Assembly: GCA_030706665.1 (NCBI GenBank)
Contig: JAUZOB010000082.1
Span: 1 to 11,608 of the forward strand
DNA length: 11,608 bases
DNA from: Bacteroidota bacterium
Lineage (GTDB): Bacteria; Bacteroidota; Bacteroidia; Bacteroidales; Prolixibacteraceae
Reading direction: 5' to 3'
The notes beneath the pieces are model-generated. The model saw only the letters and a list, made by a program, of their open reading frames with translations, made no database searches and was not told the DNA's origin. This document shows, in pieces, positions 1 to 7,705 of this stretch; position 1 is the first letter of the stretch, and every line of letters starts with the position of its first letter. The position numbers and the translations under genes are program-made.

Positions 1-612
1 ATAGGCACCACTATTCAGAGCGACTCCTATATCACGGGCAAGCGACCTGATATAGGTACCTTTACTGCAAACAACTTTAATCTCAAAGAATGGCCATTCA
101 ACTGAGAGCAATTCAATTTCAGAGATTATTACTTTTCTGGATTGCAGTTCAACGTCTTTCCCTTTCCGTGCCAGGTCGAACGATCTAACACCATTCACCT
201 TTATAGCAGAGAAGACCGGAGGTATTTGTTCAATCTCCCCTACAAAAGAAGATAAAACCGAACTCAGCAAATCCTCATTGATATGCTCGGTCGGATAGAA
301 TTCGGATTCCTCGCTTTCCAAGTCATATGAAGGGGTAACCGCACCGACTTTAACCCGGGCAATATACTCCTTTTCAAAAGCCTGGAACTCTTCAATCCTT
401 TTAGTTGCTTTTCCGGTACAAAGTATCATCAATCCGCTGGCTTTCGGATCAAGGGTTCCGGCATGTCCAACCTTTAATTTACGACATTTCAATTTTCGCA
501 TGATAACTCCGCGAATTCTTTTCACAACATCAAAAGATGTCCAATCAAGCGGCTTGTCAATTATGACAATCTCGCCATTCATAAAATCATGCGTTATATC
601 TGGTTGCTCCAT
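1..612 (-). CDS. truB: tRNA pseudouridine(55) synthase TruB, 3' end outside window
   Basis: TruB converts uridine 55 of the T-loop to pseudouridine in nearly all tRNAs, in the cytoplasm. My translation of the minus strand gives 204 codons with no stop before the left edge. The catalytic block GHAGTLDP lies at residues 49-56, with D55 the expected nucleophilic aspartate. Further TruB blocks are CTGKATKR (65-72), the QIPPVFSAIKVNGVRS stretch (about 129-144) and CSKGTYIRSLARDIG (about 182-196), in family order. Bacteroidetes TruB proteins are roughly 230-240 residues, so about 30 C-terminal residues are missing from view. I chose the ATG at 612-610; an ATG ten codons downstream would also suit the family N-terminus. 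The gene follows uppP on the same strand with a 125-base gap that carries its own promoter candidate. Confidence 0.96.
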   Translation of the reverse strand, partial: MEQPDITHDFMNGEIVIIDKPLDWTSFDVVKRIRGVIMRKLKCRKLKVGHAGTLDPKASGLMILCTGKATKRIEEFQAFEKEYIARVKVGAVTPSYDLESEESEFYPTEHINEDLLSSVLSSFVGEIEQIPPVFSAIKVNGVRSFDLARKGKDVELQSRKVIISEIELLSVEWPFFEIKVVCSKGTYIRSLARDIGVALNSGAY

Positions 613-659
613 TCAAATGCTGTTAGTACCAAGAGAGAACAGTTTTGAAAATCAGGGCG

Positions 660-691
660 CAAAGATAGCAATAAAACTATCAATAAATCAA
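660..691 (-). promoter_or_regulatory. Bacteroidetes-type promoter for truB
   Basis: Read on the minus strand, TATCTTTG at 667-660 is an exact match to the Bacteroidetes -7 consensus TAnnTTTG. A TTG at 691-689 lies 21 bases upstream, at about the -33 position. Initiation would fall near 655, leaving a leader of roughly 40 bases before the truB ATG. The match is good by eye, but no start site has been mapped. Confidence 0.6.
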
Positions 692-737
692 GCACCCAGA
701 AAATTAATCCCGACTCAACAAGTATACACGATTAATA

Positions 738-1520
738 TCAGGCAATCTTTAGATCATATCCCAGCGCTAACATGCCAAGAATAATTGTACCAAGAATAAT
801 CCGGTACCACCCAAAAGCTCTGAACCCATAATGAGTAAGGAACTTCATCAGCCAACGAATAGCAATCATAGCAACAATAAATGAAACGACATTCCCGATA
901 ATCAACTCGTCCAAATTACTTTTTACCAAAAGGGTTTTATAACTTCCCAATAATTTATACGCAGAAGCTGCAAACATTGTTGGAACAGCCAGGAAAAACG
1001 AGAATTCAGCTGCATTTTTACGGGTCAGTTTATTTGACATTCCCCCGATAATTGTCGCGGCAGATCTTGATACCCCTGGAATCAAAGCAATACATTGGAA
1101 AAATCCAATGAACAATGCTTTCTTAGATGAAACATTTTGATCTGAATCAGGTTTCGAAAACCATTTATCCACAAACAGAAGAACAATACCTCCCAGGAGA
1201 AGTGTTACAGCCACAACGGCTACATTCTCCAACAATTTGTCAATTTGTTTACCAAGCAGGAATCCCAAGATTGCTGCCGGGATAAAAGCCACGAATAACT
1301 TCAGATAGAAATCAAAGGTTTGGAAAAAACGCTTCCAATATAAAACAACCACAGAGAGGATAGCCCCGAATTGGATATTTACAGTAAAAGCTTTTACAAA
1401 TTCTGTGCTTTCAACCCCAAGTAACTTTTGGGTAATAATCATATGTCCGGTTGAAGATATTGGCAGGAATTCGGTAATCCCTTCAACAATCGAAATCAGA
1501 ATTGTTTGAAAGATGGTCAT
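738..1520 (-). CDS. uppP: Undecaprenyl-diphosphate phosphatase (BacA/UppP family)
   Basis: An integral inner-membrane enzyme that dephosphorylates undecaprenyl diphosphate to undecaprenyl phosphate, recycling the lipid carrier for peptidoglycan and surface glycans; the family was first found as a bacitracin-resistance determinant. At 260 residues it is close to the usual length. Both signature motifs are intact: EGITEFLPISSTGH at 13-26, with E13, E17 and H26 as the expected catalytic and metal-site residues, and PGVSRSAATI at 148-157 with R152. Several hydrophobic helices cover most of the chain (for example about 47-62, 73-90, 100-117, 207-224 and 237-255). The ATG at 1520 fits the family N-terminus and follows an AAAGAG-like sequence. 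It lies 51 bases after the DUF3098 gene, probably on the same transcript. Confidence 0.97.
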   Translation of the reverse strand: MTIFQTILISIVEGITEFLPISSTGHMIITQKLLGVESTEFVKAFTVNIQFGAILSVVVLYWKRFFQTFDFYLKLFVAFIPAAILGFLLGKQIDKLLENVAVVAVTLLLGGIVLLFVDKWFSKPDSDQNVSSKKALFIGFFQCIALIPGVSRSAATIIGGMSNKLTRKNAAEFSFFLAVPTMFAASAYKLLGSYKTLLVKSNLDELIIGNVVSFIVAMIAIRWLMKFLTHYGFRAFGWYRIILGTIILGMLALGYDLKIA

Positions 1521-1571
1521 TTCAACGTCTCTTTAATTATATTTTAAATGAATCAGGCGATTGAAACACCA

Positions 1572-1823
1572 TTATTCTTTAGGTCTTTTAATAACTCCAT
1601 AAATAGAAAAAACAAAACCTGCCAACACAACAAGAGGTGCAAGAGTGATTCTTCTGAAGCTAAAAATACTTTCATCAAAAACTTTAGGATCACTGCTTCC
1701 GCCACCTGACATCAGGATATAACCCAAAACGATGATTACAAAACCTATTGCCAGCAATTTATAGTTTTCTTTCCCCAAAGCGAAGCCCGGGTCATCATTT
1801 ACATTCTTTTCTTTATCAGACAT
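1572..1823 (-). CDS. DUF3098 small membrane protein
   Basis: An 83-residue protein of the DUF3098 family, which I recognise from the stretch FALGKENYKLLAIGF (14-28), the glycine-rich LMSGGGSSDP (37-46) and FSFRRITLAPLVVLAGF (55-71). It has an acidic, polar N-terminus, one hydrophobic helix at about 23-39, a polar loop, a second helix at about 60-77 and a basic C-terminus (KRPKE). This looks like a two-pass membrane hairpin with both ends probably in the cytoplasm. Function is unknown. It sits 18 bases after ftsX and 51 bases before uppP, a position that as far as I know is conserved in Bacteroidetes, which hints at a role in the cell envelope or in division. No catalytic motif is visible. Confidence 0.9.
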   Translation of the reverse strand: MSDKEKNVNDDPGFALGKENYKLLAIGFVIIVLGYILMSGGGSSDPKVFDESIFSFRRITLAPLVVLAGFVFSIYGVIKRPKE

Positions 1824-1841
1824 ATCGTTAATATTTTAACA

Positions 1842-2720
1842 TTAAAACAATTCATCAAAACTTAGTCGAAGATACTTATTTACGGATAAAACCGTCGATA
1901 CCCATGAAATGACAATTCCAGCCGCAAATACGAACACGATTAACGATCCCATTTGAGACTTACTTGAAACATCCATCAACCCGTTCAGCTCGCGTTGATA
2001 TGTATAAATAAGGCCTACCAGAAGAATGTTAGCAATCAATGCACCAACAGCCCCGTTTATAACAGCCGTTTTCACAAAAGGCTTTCGAATGAACCCTCTC
2101 GTTGCCCCGACAAGTTGCATGGTATTAAGAATAAACCGTTGTGAATAAATCTGCAACCGGATCGTATTATTAATCAATGCCACAAAAATAATCAGAAGAA
2201 GGCAGCTAAAGAATAACAACACCACACTGATCTTTTGAATATTTTCATTCAGCATGGTCACAATGTTTTTTTGATAGGAAATTTCCTTCACATGAGGGTA
2301 AGTCATAATCTTTTTCTGAAGGACCACCATACTATCAGGTTGTGCATAACGTGCGTATAACTGCACATCAATTGAGGCCAAAAGAGGATTATACCCCAAA
2401 AAGGTCATAAAGTCTTCGCCAAGTTCTTCCTGAAGTTGTTTCGCAGCCGTTTCTTTATCCACATACTTGGTAGCTTTAACAAAGTCGCTCCCGTCAAGTT
2501 TCTTTTGCAATGAAATAATATCAGGCTCAGTCGCATTCTCATCCAAAATAAGAGAGAATCCAATATTCTCTTTGATATATTCCGAAAACGTTTTGGCGTT
2601 CAAAACGATTAATCCAAGTATTCCCAACAGGAACAACACCATTGAGATGCTAATAACCGAAGTAAGATAAGAATTCCGGATATGATTCCTTAACAAATGT
2701 TTTTTAATTGGTTTTGCCAT
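1842..2720 (-). CDS. ftsX: Cell division protein FtsX (ABC-transporter-like permease)
   Basis: FtsX is the membrane half of the FtsEX complex, which couples ATP hydrolysis by FtsE at the septum to activation of peptidoglycan hydrolases in the periplasm. The 292-residue protein has the typical four-helix plan: a basic cytoplasmic N-terminus, TM1 at about 21-41, a periplasmic domain at about 42-163, TM2 at about 164-185, TM3 at about 217-240 and TM4 at about 259-281. Between TM2 and TM3 lies the family signature NNTIRLQIYSQRFILNTMQL (184-203) followed by VGATRGFIRKPF, the region expected to contact FtsE. No ftsE lies in the window. Its ATG is 4 bases after the stop of the YfhO-family gene, which suggests translational coupling. 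Confidence 0.95.
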   Translation of the reverse strand: MAKPIKKHLLRNHIRNSYLTSVISISMVLFLLGILGLIVLNAKTFSEYIKENIGFSLILDENATEPDIISLQKKLDGSDFVKATKYVDKETAAKQLQEELGEDFMTFLGYNPLLASIDVQLYARYAQPDSMVVLQKKIMTYPHVKEISYQKNIVTMLNENIQKISVVLLFFSCLLLIIFVALINNTIRLQIYSQRFILNTMQLVGATRGFIRKPFVKTAVINGAVGALIANILLVGLIYTYQRELNGLMDVSSKSQMGSLIVFVFAAGIVISWVSTVLSVNKYLRLSFDELF

Positions 2721-2724
2721 TTTC

Positions 2725-5190
2725 TTATTCTTTTTTACCCTTCTTTAAAGCTTTATTAATTTCAAATGCACCTGCAGAAAGAACCAGGAGAATCAATATA
2801 ACAGAGCTTACGAGAGATATTTTATCACCGGTGTAATACGTTTTTGGTTCGAATTTGAACTCAATATTGTGTTTACCCGCTGGGACCATCATAGCCCTCA
2901 GAACGTAATCAGCCCTGAAGTGTGGAGTAAGTTTGCCATCCACATATGCATTCCAGCCTTTAGGATAATATATTTCAGAAAAAACTACCAACTGATCTTT
3001 ATTGGCAGAAAAATCATATTTCAAGAGATTCGGGGCATAAGAAGTCAGACGGACTGAGGCAGTAGGATCAGTTTCAATTTGCTTTGGAAGATTAGCCGTC
3101 ATTGAATTAGCCACTACAACATCCGTCCGGGGATCTATCGATTTCAGATCTTCCAACTCCTGATCTGCATTCTCTGCAACTCTAAGATTTGAAACCGTCC
3201 AGACATTTCCATAAGCGTATGGGTTACGAATTGGCATTCGATTGGGATCTGCTATAAAGTAACGGGTATTGAGCATATTCAACACATGCAGGTTTTTCAT
3301 GACTGAAAGTAACGAATCAGGCGTCCTAAATCCATTAATCAAGTCAGTAGCTTCTCCTGAAATGCAAAAATCAATTAATTCCTGATAACGTCTCATCTTT
3401 GCCGCATGGTAACCACCAATCGACTTATGATAGTAAGAAGTCCGGGAGTCATTAAACGGATTATTCAGATTCATGACACGATAAGATGCATCCTTATCCT
3501 GAAGGATAGCCTCATCGGCAGGAGTCTTTTCAAAGTTCTGAGTAATCTGTCTTGGACGTACAAACTGATCATTATTCAGATAACGTTTATTTATCGGCCA
3601 AAGATCAATAATCATCAACAGGCCCAACACAACCAGGAAATGTTCTTTCTTCAGTTTTTCTTCAATATAAAGCCAGATTAGTCCGGCAGCACAGAGCACA
3701 AAAACCAAAGATCGGATCGCATCAGAACGTAGGATAGATTCCCTGTCAGACCTTAGCGGCTCAAGCAACCAACCTGGCAGTTGAGCATCAGATGCACCGG
3801 AAAAAGATCCGGATATTGAGGGTATTAATGCAATGATCAACGCTAGTCCCCCTGTAATAATGGTAGCCCATTTCAGGCCTTTTAAGATCTCGCCTTTTGA
3901 AAGCTTCTTATCAAAGATATCCCGCAATGCAAGTAATCCAAGAAGTGGCATTGCAAATTCGGCAATAACAAGAATCATCGAGACTGTCCGAAATTTATTA
4001 TAGCCGGGTAAATATTGAAAAAACAGATCTGTTAATGGCATAAAGTTTTTACCCCATGCCAACATTATAGAAAGAATCGTAGCAGACAACAGCCACCATT
4101 TCTCCGGACCTTTGACAATCCAAAGTCCCAAAAAGAAAAGGAAAAAAACAATGGCTCCCACATAAACCGGACCAGAAGTAAAAGGCTGATCCCCCCAATA
4201 AACAGGAAGCTGTTTGATTACTTCTCTTGTATTTGGAACACCTTGTTGACGAAGAGCTTCAAATGTTTTTGAATCCTCACTCAGTGCCCCAGTGCTTGAA
4301 CCTCCTTTATAATTCGGAATAAATAAAGTCATTGTTTCATCAATCCCATAGCTCCACTGAGTCGCATAGTCTTTGTCCAAACCTGTTGTCCGGTTCGACT
4401 GATTGTGGGTCAGCTCGGTCTTACCTCTTATTGAATATTTCCCATACTCCAGGGTCGTCAGTAAGCGGGCCAAATCAGTCCCCACAGCAAGAAGAGCCGG
4501 AAGTAAAAGAATAGCAAAAGATTTAAAAAATTCGGGAAGTGTTTTATTTCGGATTGCAAAAATCATTTCTACTATACCGAACAGAAAAATAACCATGAAG
4601 GCATAATAAGTAATCTGAGGGTGTCCGGCTAAAAGCTCAAGAGACAAGCCGACCGCAAAAAGAATAGCCCCCCATAGCCTTCGACCTCTGAACGCCATTA
4701 TGATACCTGCTATCACCAGAGCCACATAGGCAATGGCAACTACTTTCGAATTATGCCCTGCCGATATAATAATAAAATAATAGGACGAAAAAGAAAATGC
4801 AATTGATCCAATGACACTGAGCCATTTATCAACTTTAAATGCCAATAATAGCACATAGAACCCAATCAGATAGATAAACAAAAAGCCGGCAGGACGAGGA
4901 AAGGTCTGCAAAATATTATCGACCGGTTTAATCAGATTTCCGGGGAAAGTAGTCGAAATCAGATAAGACGGCATCCCTCCGAACATCGAATCTGTCCATA
5001 AGGCCTCATGACCGGTTGTCGCACGATAGTCAACAATTTCTTTCGACATCCCAATAAAATTAACATTATCGCTTTGCTGTAAAACTTTACCGTCAAGCAG
5101 TGGCGAAAAATAAGCAAAGCTTATTGCTGTAAAAATCAGCACTGCAATCAAATGAGGCAGAAATTTTTTCAAGTTATCCGTTTTGTTCAT
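2725..5190 (-). CDS. YfhO-family polytopic membrane protein, probable GT-C-type glycosyltransferase
   Basis: An 821-residue membrane protein of the YfhO family. Visible layout: TM1 at about 11-30; an extracytoplasmic loop containing LQQSDNVNF (37-45) and a conserved-looking W-D-MFGGMPS region (65-75); roughly eleven further helices between 103 and 532; a large soluble domain at about 535-785 with the family motif YYPKGWNAYVDGK (741-753); and a last helix at about 790-809 before a lysine-rich tail. In Bacillus and Listeria, YfhO proteins act outside the membrane with CsbB/GtcA-type partners to put sugars on teichoic acids. GT-C enzymes usually carry an acidic catalytic residue in the first loop, so D41 is a candidate here; that is inference. 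The acceptor is unknown. The gene is 4 bases upstream of ftsX and probably leads the transcript. Confidence 0.88.
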   Translation of the reverse strand: MNKTDNLKKFLPHLIAVLIFTAISFAYFSPLLDGKVLQQSDNVNFIGMSKEIVDYRATTGHEALWTDSMFGGMPSYLISTTFPGNLIKPVDNILQTFPRPAGFLFIYLIGFYVLLLAFKVDKWLSVIGSIAFSFSSYYFIIISAGHNSKVVAIAYVALVIAGIIMAFRGRRLWGAILFAVGLSLELLAGHPQITYYAFMVIFLFGIVEMIFAIRNKTLPEFFKSFAILLLPALLAVGTDLARLLTTLEYGKYSIRGKTELTHNQSNRTTGLDKDYATQWSYGIDETMTLFIPNYKGGSSTGALSEDSKTFEALRQQGVPNTREVIKQLPVYWGDQPFTSGPVYVGAIVFFLFFLGLWIVKGPEKWWLLSATILSIMLAWGKNFMPLTDLFFQYLPGYNKFRTVSMILVIAEFAMPLLGLLALRDIFDKKLSKGEILKGLKWATIITGGLALIIALIPSISGSFSGASDAQLPGWLLEPLRSDRESILRSDAIRSLVFVLCAAGLIWLYIEEKLKKEHFLVVLGLLMIIDLWPINKRYLNNDQFVRPRQITQNFEKTPADEAILQDKDASYRVMNLNNPFNDSRTSYYHKSIGGYHAAKMRRYQELIDFCISGEATDLINGFRTPDSLLSVMKNLHVLNMLNTRYFIADPNRMPIRNPYAYGNVWTVSNLRVAENADQELEDLKSIDPRTDVVVANSMTANLPKQIETDPTASVRLTSYAPNLLKYDFSANKDQLVVFSEIYYPKGWNAYVDGKLTPHFRADYVLRAMMVPAGKHNIEFKFEPKTYYTGDKISLVSSVILILLVLSAGAFEINKALKKGKKE

Positions 5191-5236
5191 CTATTGTATT
5201 TTAAATTCATTATAGTCTACAATCTGGCCATTATAG

Positions 5237-5270
5237 TATTTTTGCCCAAACAAAAATAACTGTTTTTGTT
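5237..5270. repeat. Two overlapping inverted repeats sharing a middle arm
   Basis: TATTTTTG (5237-5244) is the exact reverse complement of CAAAAATA (5251-5258) across 6 bases. AACAAAAA (5249-5256) is the exact reverse complement of TTTTTGTT (5263-5270), also across 6 bases. The two pairings share bases 5251-5256 and so exclude each other. The arms are A/T-rich, which raises the chance of coincidence. Both arms of the first pair also read TATTTTTG, a match to the Bacteroidetes -7 consensus, one on each strand. Confidence 0.5.
5251..5258 (-). promoter_or_regulatory. Candidate -7 element for the YfhO-ftsX transcript
   Basis: On the minus strand the sequence reads TATTTTTG, which fits TAnnTTTG and lies 60 bases upstream of the YfhO ATG. 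The nearest TTTG upstream is only 13 bases away, short of the usual 19-21, and no TTG sits at the right distance. I therefore regard it as a weak candidate. Confidence 0.3.
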
Positions 5271-5460
5271 CCAAATAAGCCATATAAATGCGAGTAATTC
5301 AATAACAGATAATCAAAGATTCAATCTGCGCTCAAATCTTAAATCGAACGAACCATCCGATTTCCTTTCAAAAAAAGAACTTTTGGAGTCTAAGTCCGAA
5401 TCTTTTAACTACAGAACAGATAATAACCCGCAGCATCTTTATCCCCTTTATGAAGAGCAA

Positions 5461-6624
5461 TTAAATCAGCTCCTCGTAAAGCCTTAACAATTCGCGGGAA
5501 GTATTTTCCCAATTATATTTATCACGAATAGCAGCGACTCCTTTCTGTCCCATTGACACACGAAGATCAGGACTATCAAGCAATGGTTTCAATTTGGAAG
5601 CAAAATCTTCGGGATTGGTATCTTCATAGCAGATTCCAGCACCCGTTTCATCGAGAATATTCTTAATATATCTGCAATCACTTGAGAGCACCGGCTTTCC
5701 CGCCAACATATACTGGAATAATTTATTGGGAGACGTATTATCGGTATGCTCATTTCGAAGATGAGGGATAAGCGCTATATTTGATTGATTCAGAATTTCA
5801 TATACCTCCGTTTGGGACTTCCACCCCATAAATTCCACTTTACCTTCAACTTTAAGATTGCGAGCCATCGCTTTCAATGCCTCTTCATATTTACCACTTC
5901 CGACAATGCGAAAACGAATATTGGGATATTGTGTCAATTTAGAGATCGCCTCGATAACCACATGAACTCCACGATGGAAATTTAATCCACCGGCATAGAA
6001 GAGAGTAATAAAATGGGAATCGGTCGTTGTGGTTAACCCTGCATAAGTTTCCTTTCCAAGTGTATTTGGAACAACATAGAAGGAATTCTCAATTCCTGTC
6101 GACACCAGACGTTGTTTCATCTCATCTGCCACAACCACTACCCGATCCGCTTTAGAAACATAGTTTCGCTCATATGCTCTCCATTGCGAATCACTCGACA
6201 AGAGCTTTCCTAAAGTTGTATTGGTATGTGCCGATACCTGTAAAAGCGCAGGCCAATTTTCATGTAAATCAAGAACAAATCGAATACCGAACTTCTTTTT
6301 CATTTCAGCTCCCACCTGCGCCAGGGGCAAATCATGAATATGCAAAGCATCATACACTCCATTTGCAAGAAGACTTGTCAGGTATTCCCTCCAAAAATTA
6401 AAATAGAAAGGGAATTTCAAACATCCGACGCTTGATTTGTAAGTAAAAGTTGAGATTGGCTTGCGATGAATCACATAACCGTCTTTTTCTTCATAGCCGT
6501 TTCTTCCCTGTCGTGTAAAACAGGCCAATTCAACTTTGTGTCCTGCAGCGACTAATGTTTTTATTTCTTTTTCGACCCTTACATCTGCAGGGAATTCATG
6601 ATCAAGTACCATCAGAATCTTCAT
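5461..6624 (-). CDS. GT4-family glycosyltransferase
   Basis: A 387-residue GT-B-fold glycosyltransferase that should move a sugar from a nucleotide donor to a glycan or lipid-linked acceptor at the cytoplasmic face of the membrane. The N-terminal domain opens with MKILMVLDHEFPADVRVEKE, the acceptor-side GT4 signature, and contains LHIHDLP (94-100) and LDLHENWP (118-125). The donor domain begins near 204 and has FYAGGLNFHRGVH (209-221), FRIVGSGKYE (238-247) and NTSPNKLFQYMLAGKPV (296-312). The two glutamates of the usual GT4 EX7E motif are replaced by N296 and Q304, a variation that I believe occurs in part of the family. There is no signal peptide or membrane helix. The start lies 1 base after the wecB stop (TGATATG), so translation is coupled. 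Donor and acceptor cannot be read from the sequence; a UDP-HexNAc donor is suggested only by the neighbour. Confidence 0.92.
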   Translation of the reverse strand: MKILMVLDHEFPADVRVEKEIKTLVAAGHKVELACFTRQGRNGYEEKDGYVIHRKPISTFTYKSSVGCLKFPFYFNFWREYLTSLLANGVYDALHIHDLPLAQVGAEMKKKFGIRFVLDLHENWPALLQVSAHTNTTLGKLLSSDSQWRAYERNYVSKADRVVVVADEMKQRLVSTGIENSFYVVPNTLGKETYAGLTTTTDSHFITLFYAGGLNFHRGVHVVIEAISKLTQYPNIRFRIVGSGKYEEALKAMARNLKVEGKVEFMGWKSQTEVYEILNQSNIALIPHLRNEHTDNTSPNKLFQYMLAGKPVLSSDCRYIKNILDETGAGICYEDTNPEDFASKLKPLLDSPDLRVSMGQKGVAAIRDKYNWENTSRELLRLYEELI

Positions 6625-6625
6625 A

Positions 6626-7705
6626 TCAGAATCTTTTCAAAAGTTCATTGGCAACAACTTGACTTGCCTTTCCGTTACCATAAAGGTCTATCTCAAAATT
6701 TGATTCTTTTTGCATCATCATTTCCACACCATATCTCAGCTTGTCATAATCTGCTCCGGCCAAAATATTGAACCCATGATCCACCAGTTCCGTCCATTCT
6801 GTTTCATCGCGCGCAGTTACACAGTGTTTCCCAAAAAAGAATGCCTCTTTCTGCAATCCACCGCTATCAGTCATTACAAGTCGGCAATGCCTCAACAATT
6901 CGATCATATCAAAATACCCTACCGGATCGATCGGAGTGAAAGCAGTCGATATATTCTTTTCATTCAGGATTCCGCGAGTACGGGGATGCATGGGAAAAAC
7001 AATTTGCACCTCTTTCTGCATTTGATTTAATGCTGAAAAGATAGCATTCAGACATTCGGGATTATCGGTATTCTCTTGTCGATGGATCGTACACAAGATA
7101 AAATCTTTATGCTCCAGTCCCAAACGTCTGACAATATCTGATTTCGCAGCTGACCTTTGTCCATAGAACAAAGCTGCATCTTGCATCACATCCCCATTTT
7201 TGATGATCGAGCAATTATAGTTCTCAAAACCTTCCCGATGCAAATTATCGACTGCGGTTTGTGTTGGACAAAACAACAACGAAGAAATACGGTCTGTCAG
7301 AATACGATTGATTTCTTCCGGCATTTTCATATTAAACGAACGCAAACCAGCTTCGACATGCGCAACTGGAATATGCAATTTAGCAGCGGCAAGAGCACCG
7401 GCCAGAGTAGAGTTCGTATCACCATAAACCATTACCATATCAGGTTTTTCTACAAGAAGAACTTTTTCAATCTCTTCCAGCATGCGACCGGTCATTGCCC
7501 CATGGCTCAAACTGTGAATATTGAGATTATAATCCGGTTTTCGTATCTCCATCTCCTCGAAGAAAAGATCCGACATGTTCCGGTCAAAATGCTGCCCGGT
7601 ATGAATCAATACCTCTTGAATCCCTGTTCCCTGAAGGGCTCTGCTCACAGCAGCAACCTTTACAAACTGAGGTCTGGCACCTGCTACTGTTACTATCTTT
7701 TTCAT
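6626..7705 (-). CDS. wecB: UDP-N-acetylglucosamine 2-epimerase (non-hydrolysing)
   Basis: A cytoplasmic enzyme that interconverts UDP-GlcNAc and UDP-ManNAc, supplying ManNAc-derived sugars for surface polysaccharides. The 359 residues are close to family length. Motifs in order: GARPQFVK (9-16), TGQHFD (36-41), VYGDTNSTLAGALAA (93-107), HVEAGLRSF (116-124), MPEEINR (128-134), HRQEN (208-212), MHPRTRG (239-245) and TDSGGLQKEAFFFGK (279-293). By alignment with E. coli WecB, D96, E118, E131 and H208 match the catalytic residues D95, E117, E131 and H213. Its ATG overlaps the GH65 stop by 4 bases (ATGA), and its stop lies 1 base before the GT4 gene. No ManNAc dehydrogenase (wecC) lies in the window, so the fate of the UDP-ManNAc is open. 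The name wecB is by function; the locus is not an enterobacterial antigen cluster. Confidence 0.95.
   Translation of the reverse strand: MKKIVTVAGARPQFVKVAAVSRALQGTGIQEVLIHTGQHFDRNMSDLFFEEMEIRKPDYNLNIHSLSHGAMTGRMLEEIEKVLLVEKPDMVMVYGDTNSTLAGALAAAKLHIPVAHVEAGLRSFNMKMPEEINRILTDRISSLLFCPTQTAVDNLHREGFENYNCSIIKNGDVMQDAALFYGQRSAAKSDIVRRLGLEHKDFILCTIHRQENTDNPECLNAIFSALNQMQKEVQIVFPMHPRTRGILNEKNISTAFTPIDPVGYFDMIELLRHCRLVMTDSGGLQKEAFFFGKHCVTARDETEWTELVDHGFNILAGADYDKLRYGVEMMMQKESNFEIDLYGNGKASQVVANELLKRF

Larger units (their letters stand above)
5191..5460. other. Gene-free gap between the two minus-strand operons
   Basis: These 270 bases separate the stop of the GT4 gene from the start of the YfhO gene. 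I see no credible protein. The only longer open frame, on the plus strand, needs a TTG start without a ribosome binding site and overlaps the GT4 gene. I find no clear hairpin-plus-T-run terminator for the upstream operon. The notable content is the set of inverted repeats at 5237-5270 next to a possible -7 element for the YfhO gene. Confidence 0.6.

Noticed and set aside
500..784. A 94-codon plus-strand open frame across the truB/uppP gap
   Set aside because: It is antisense to the truB start and the uppP end and covers the truB promoter; no family features.
5266..5487. A 73-codon plus-strand open frame in the gap
   Set aside because: It begins with TTG, has no ribosome binding site, is polar and low in complexity, and overlaps the end of the GT4 gene.
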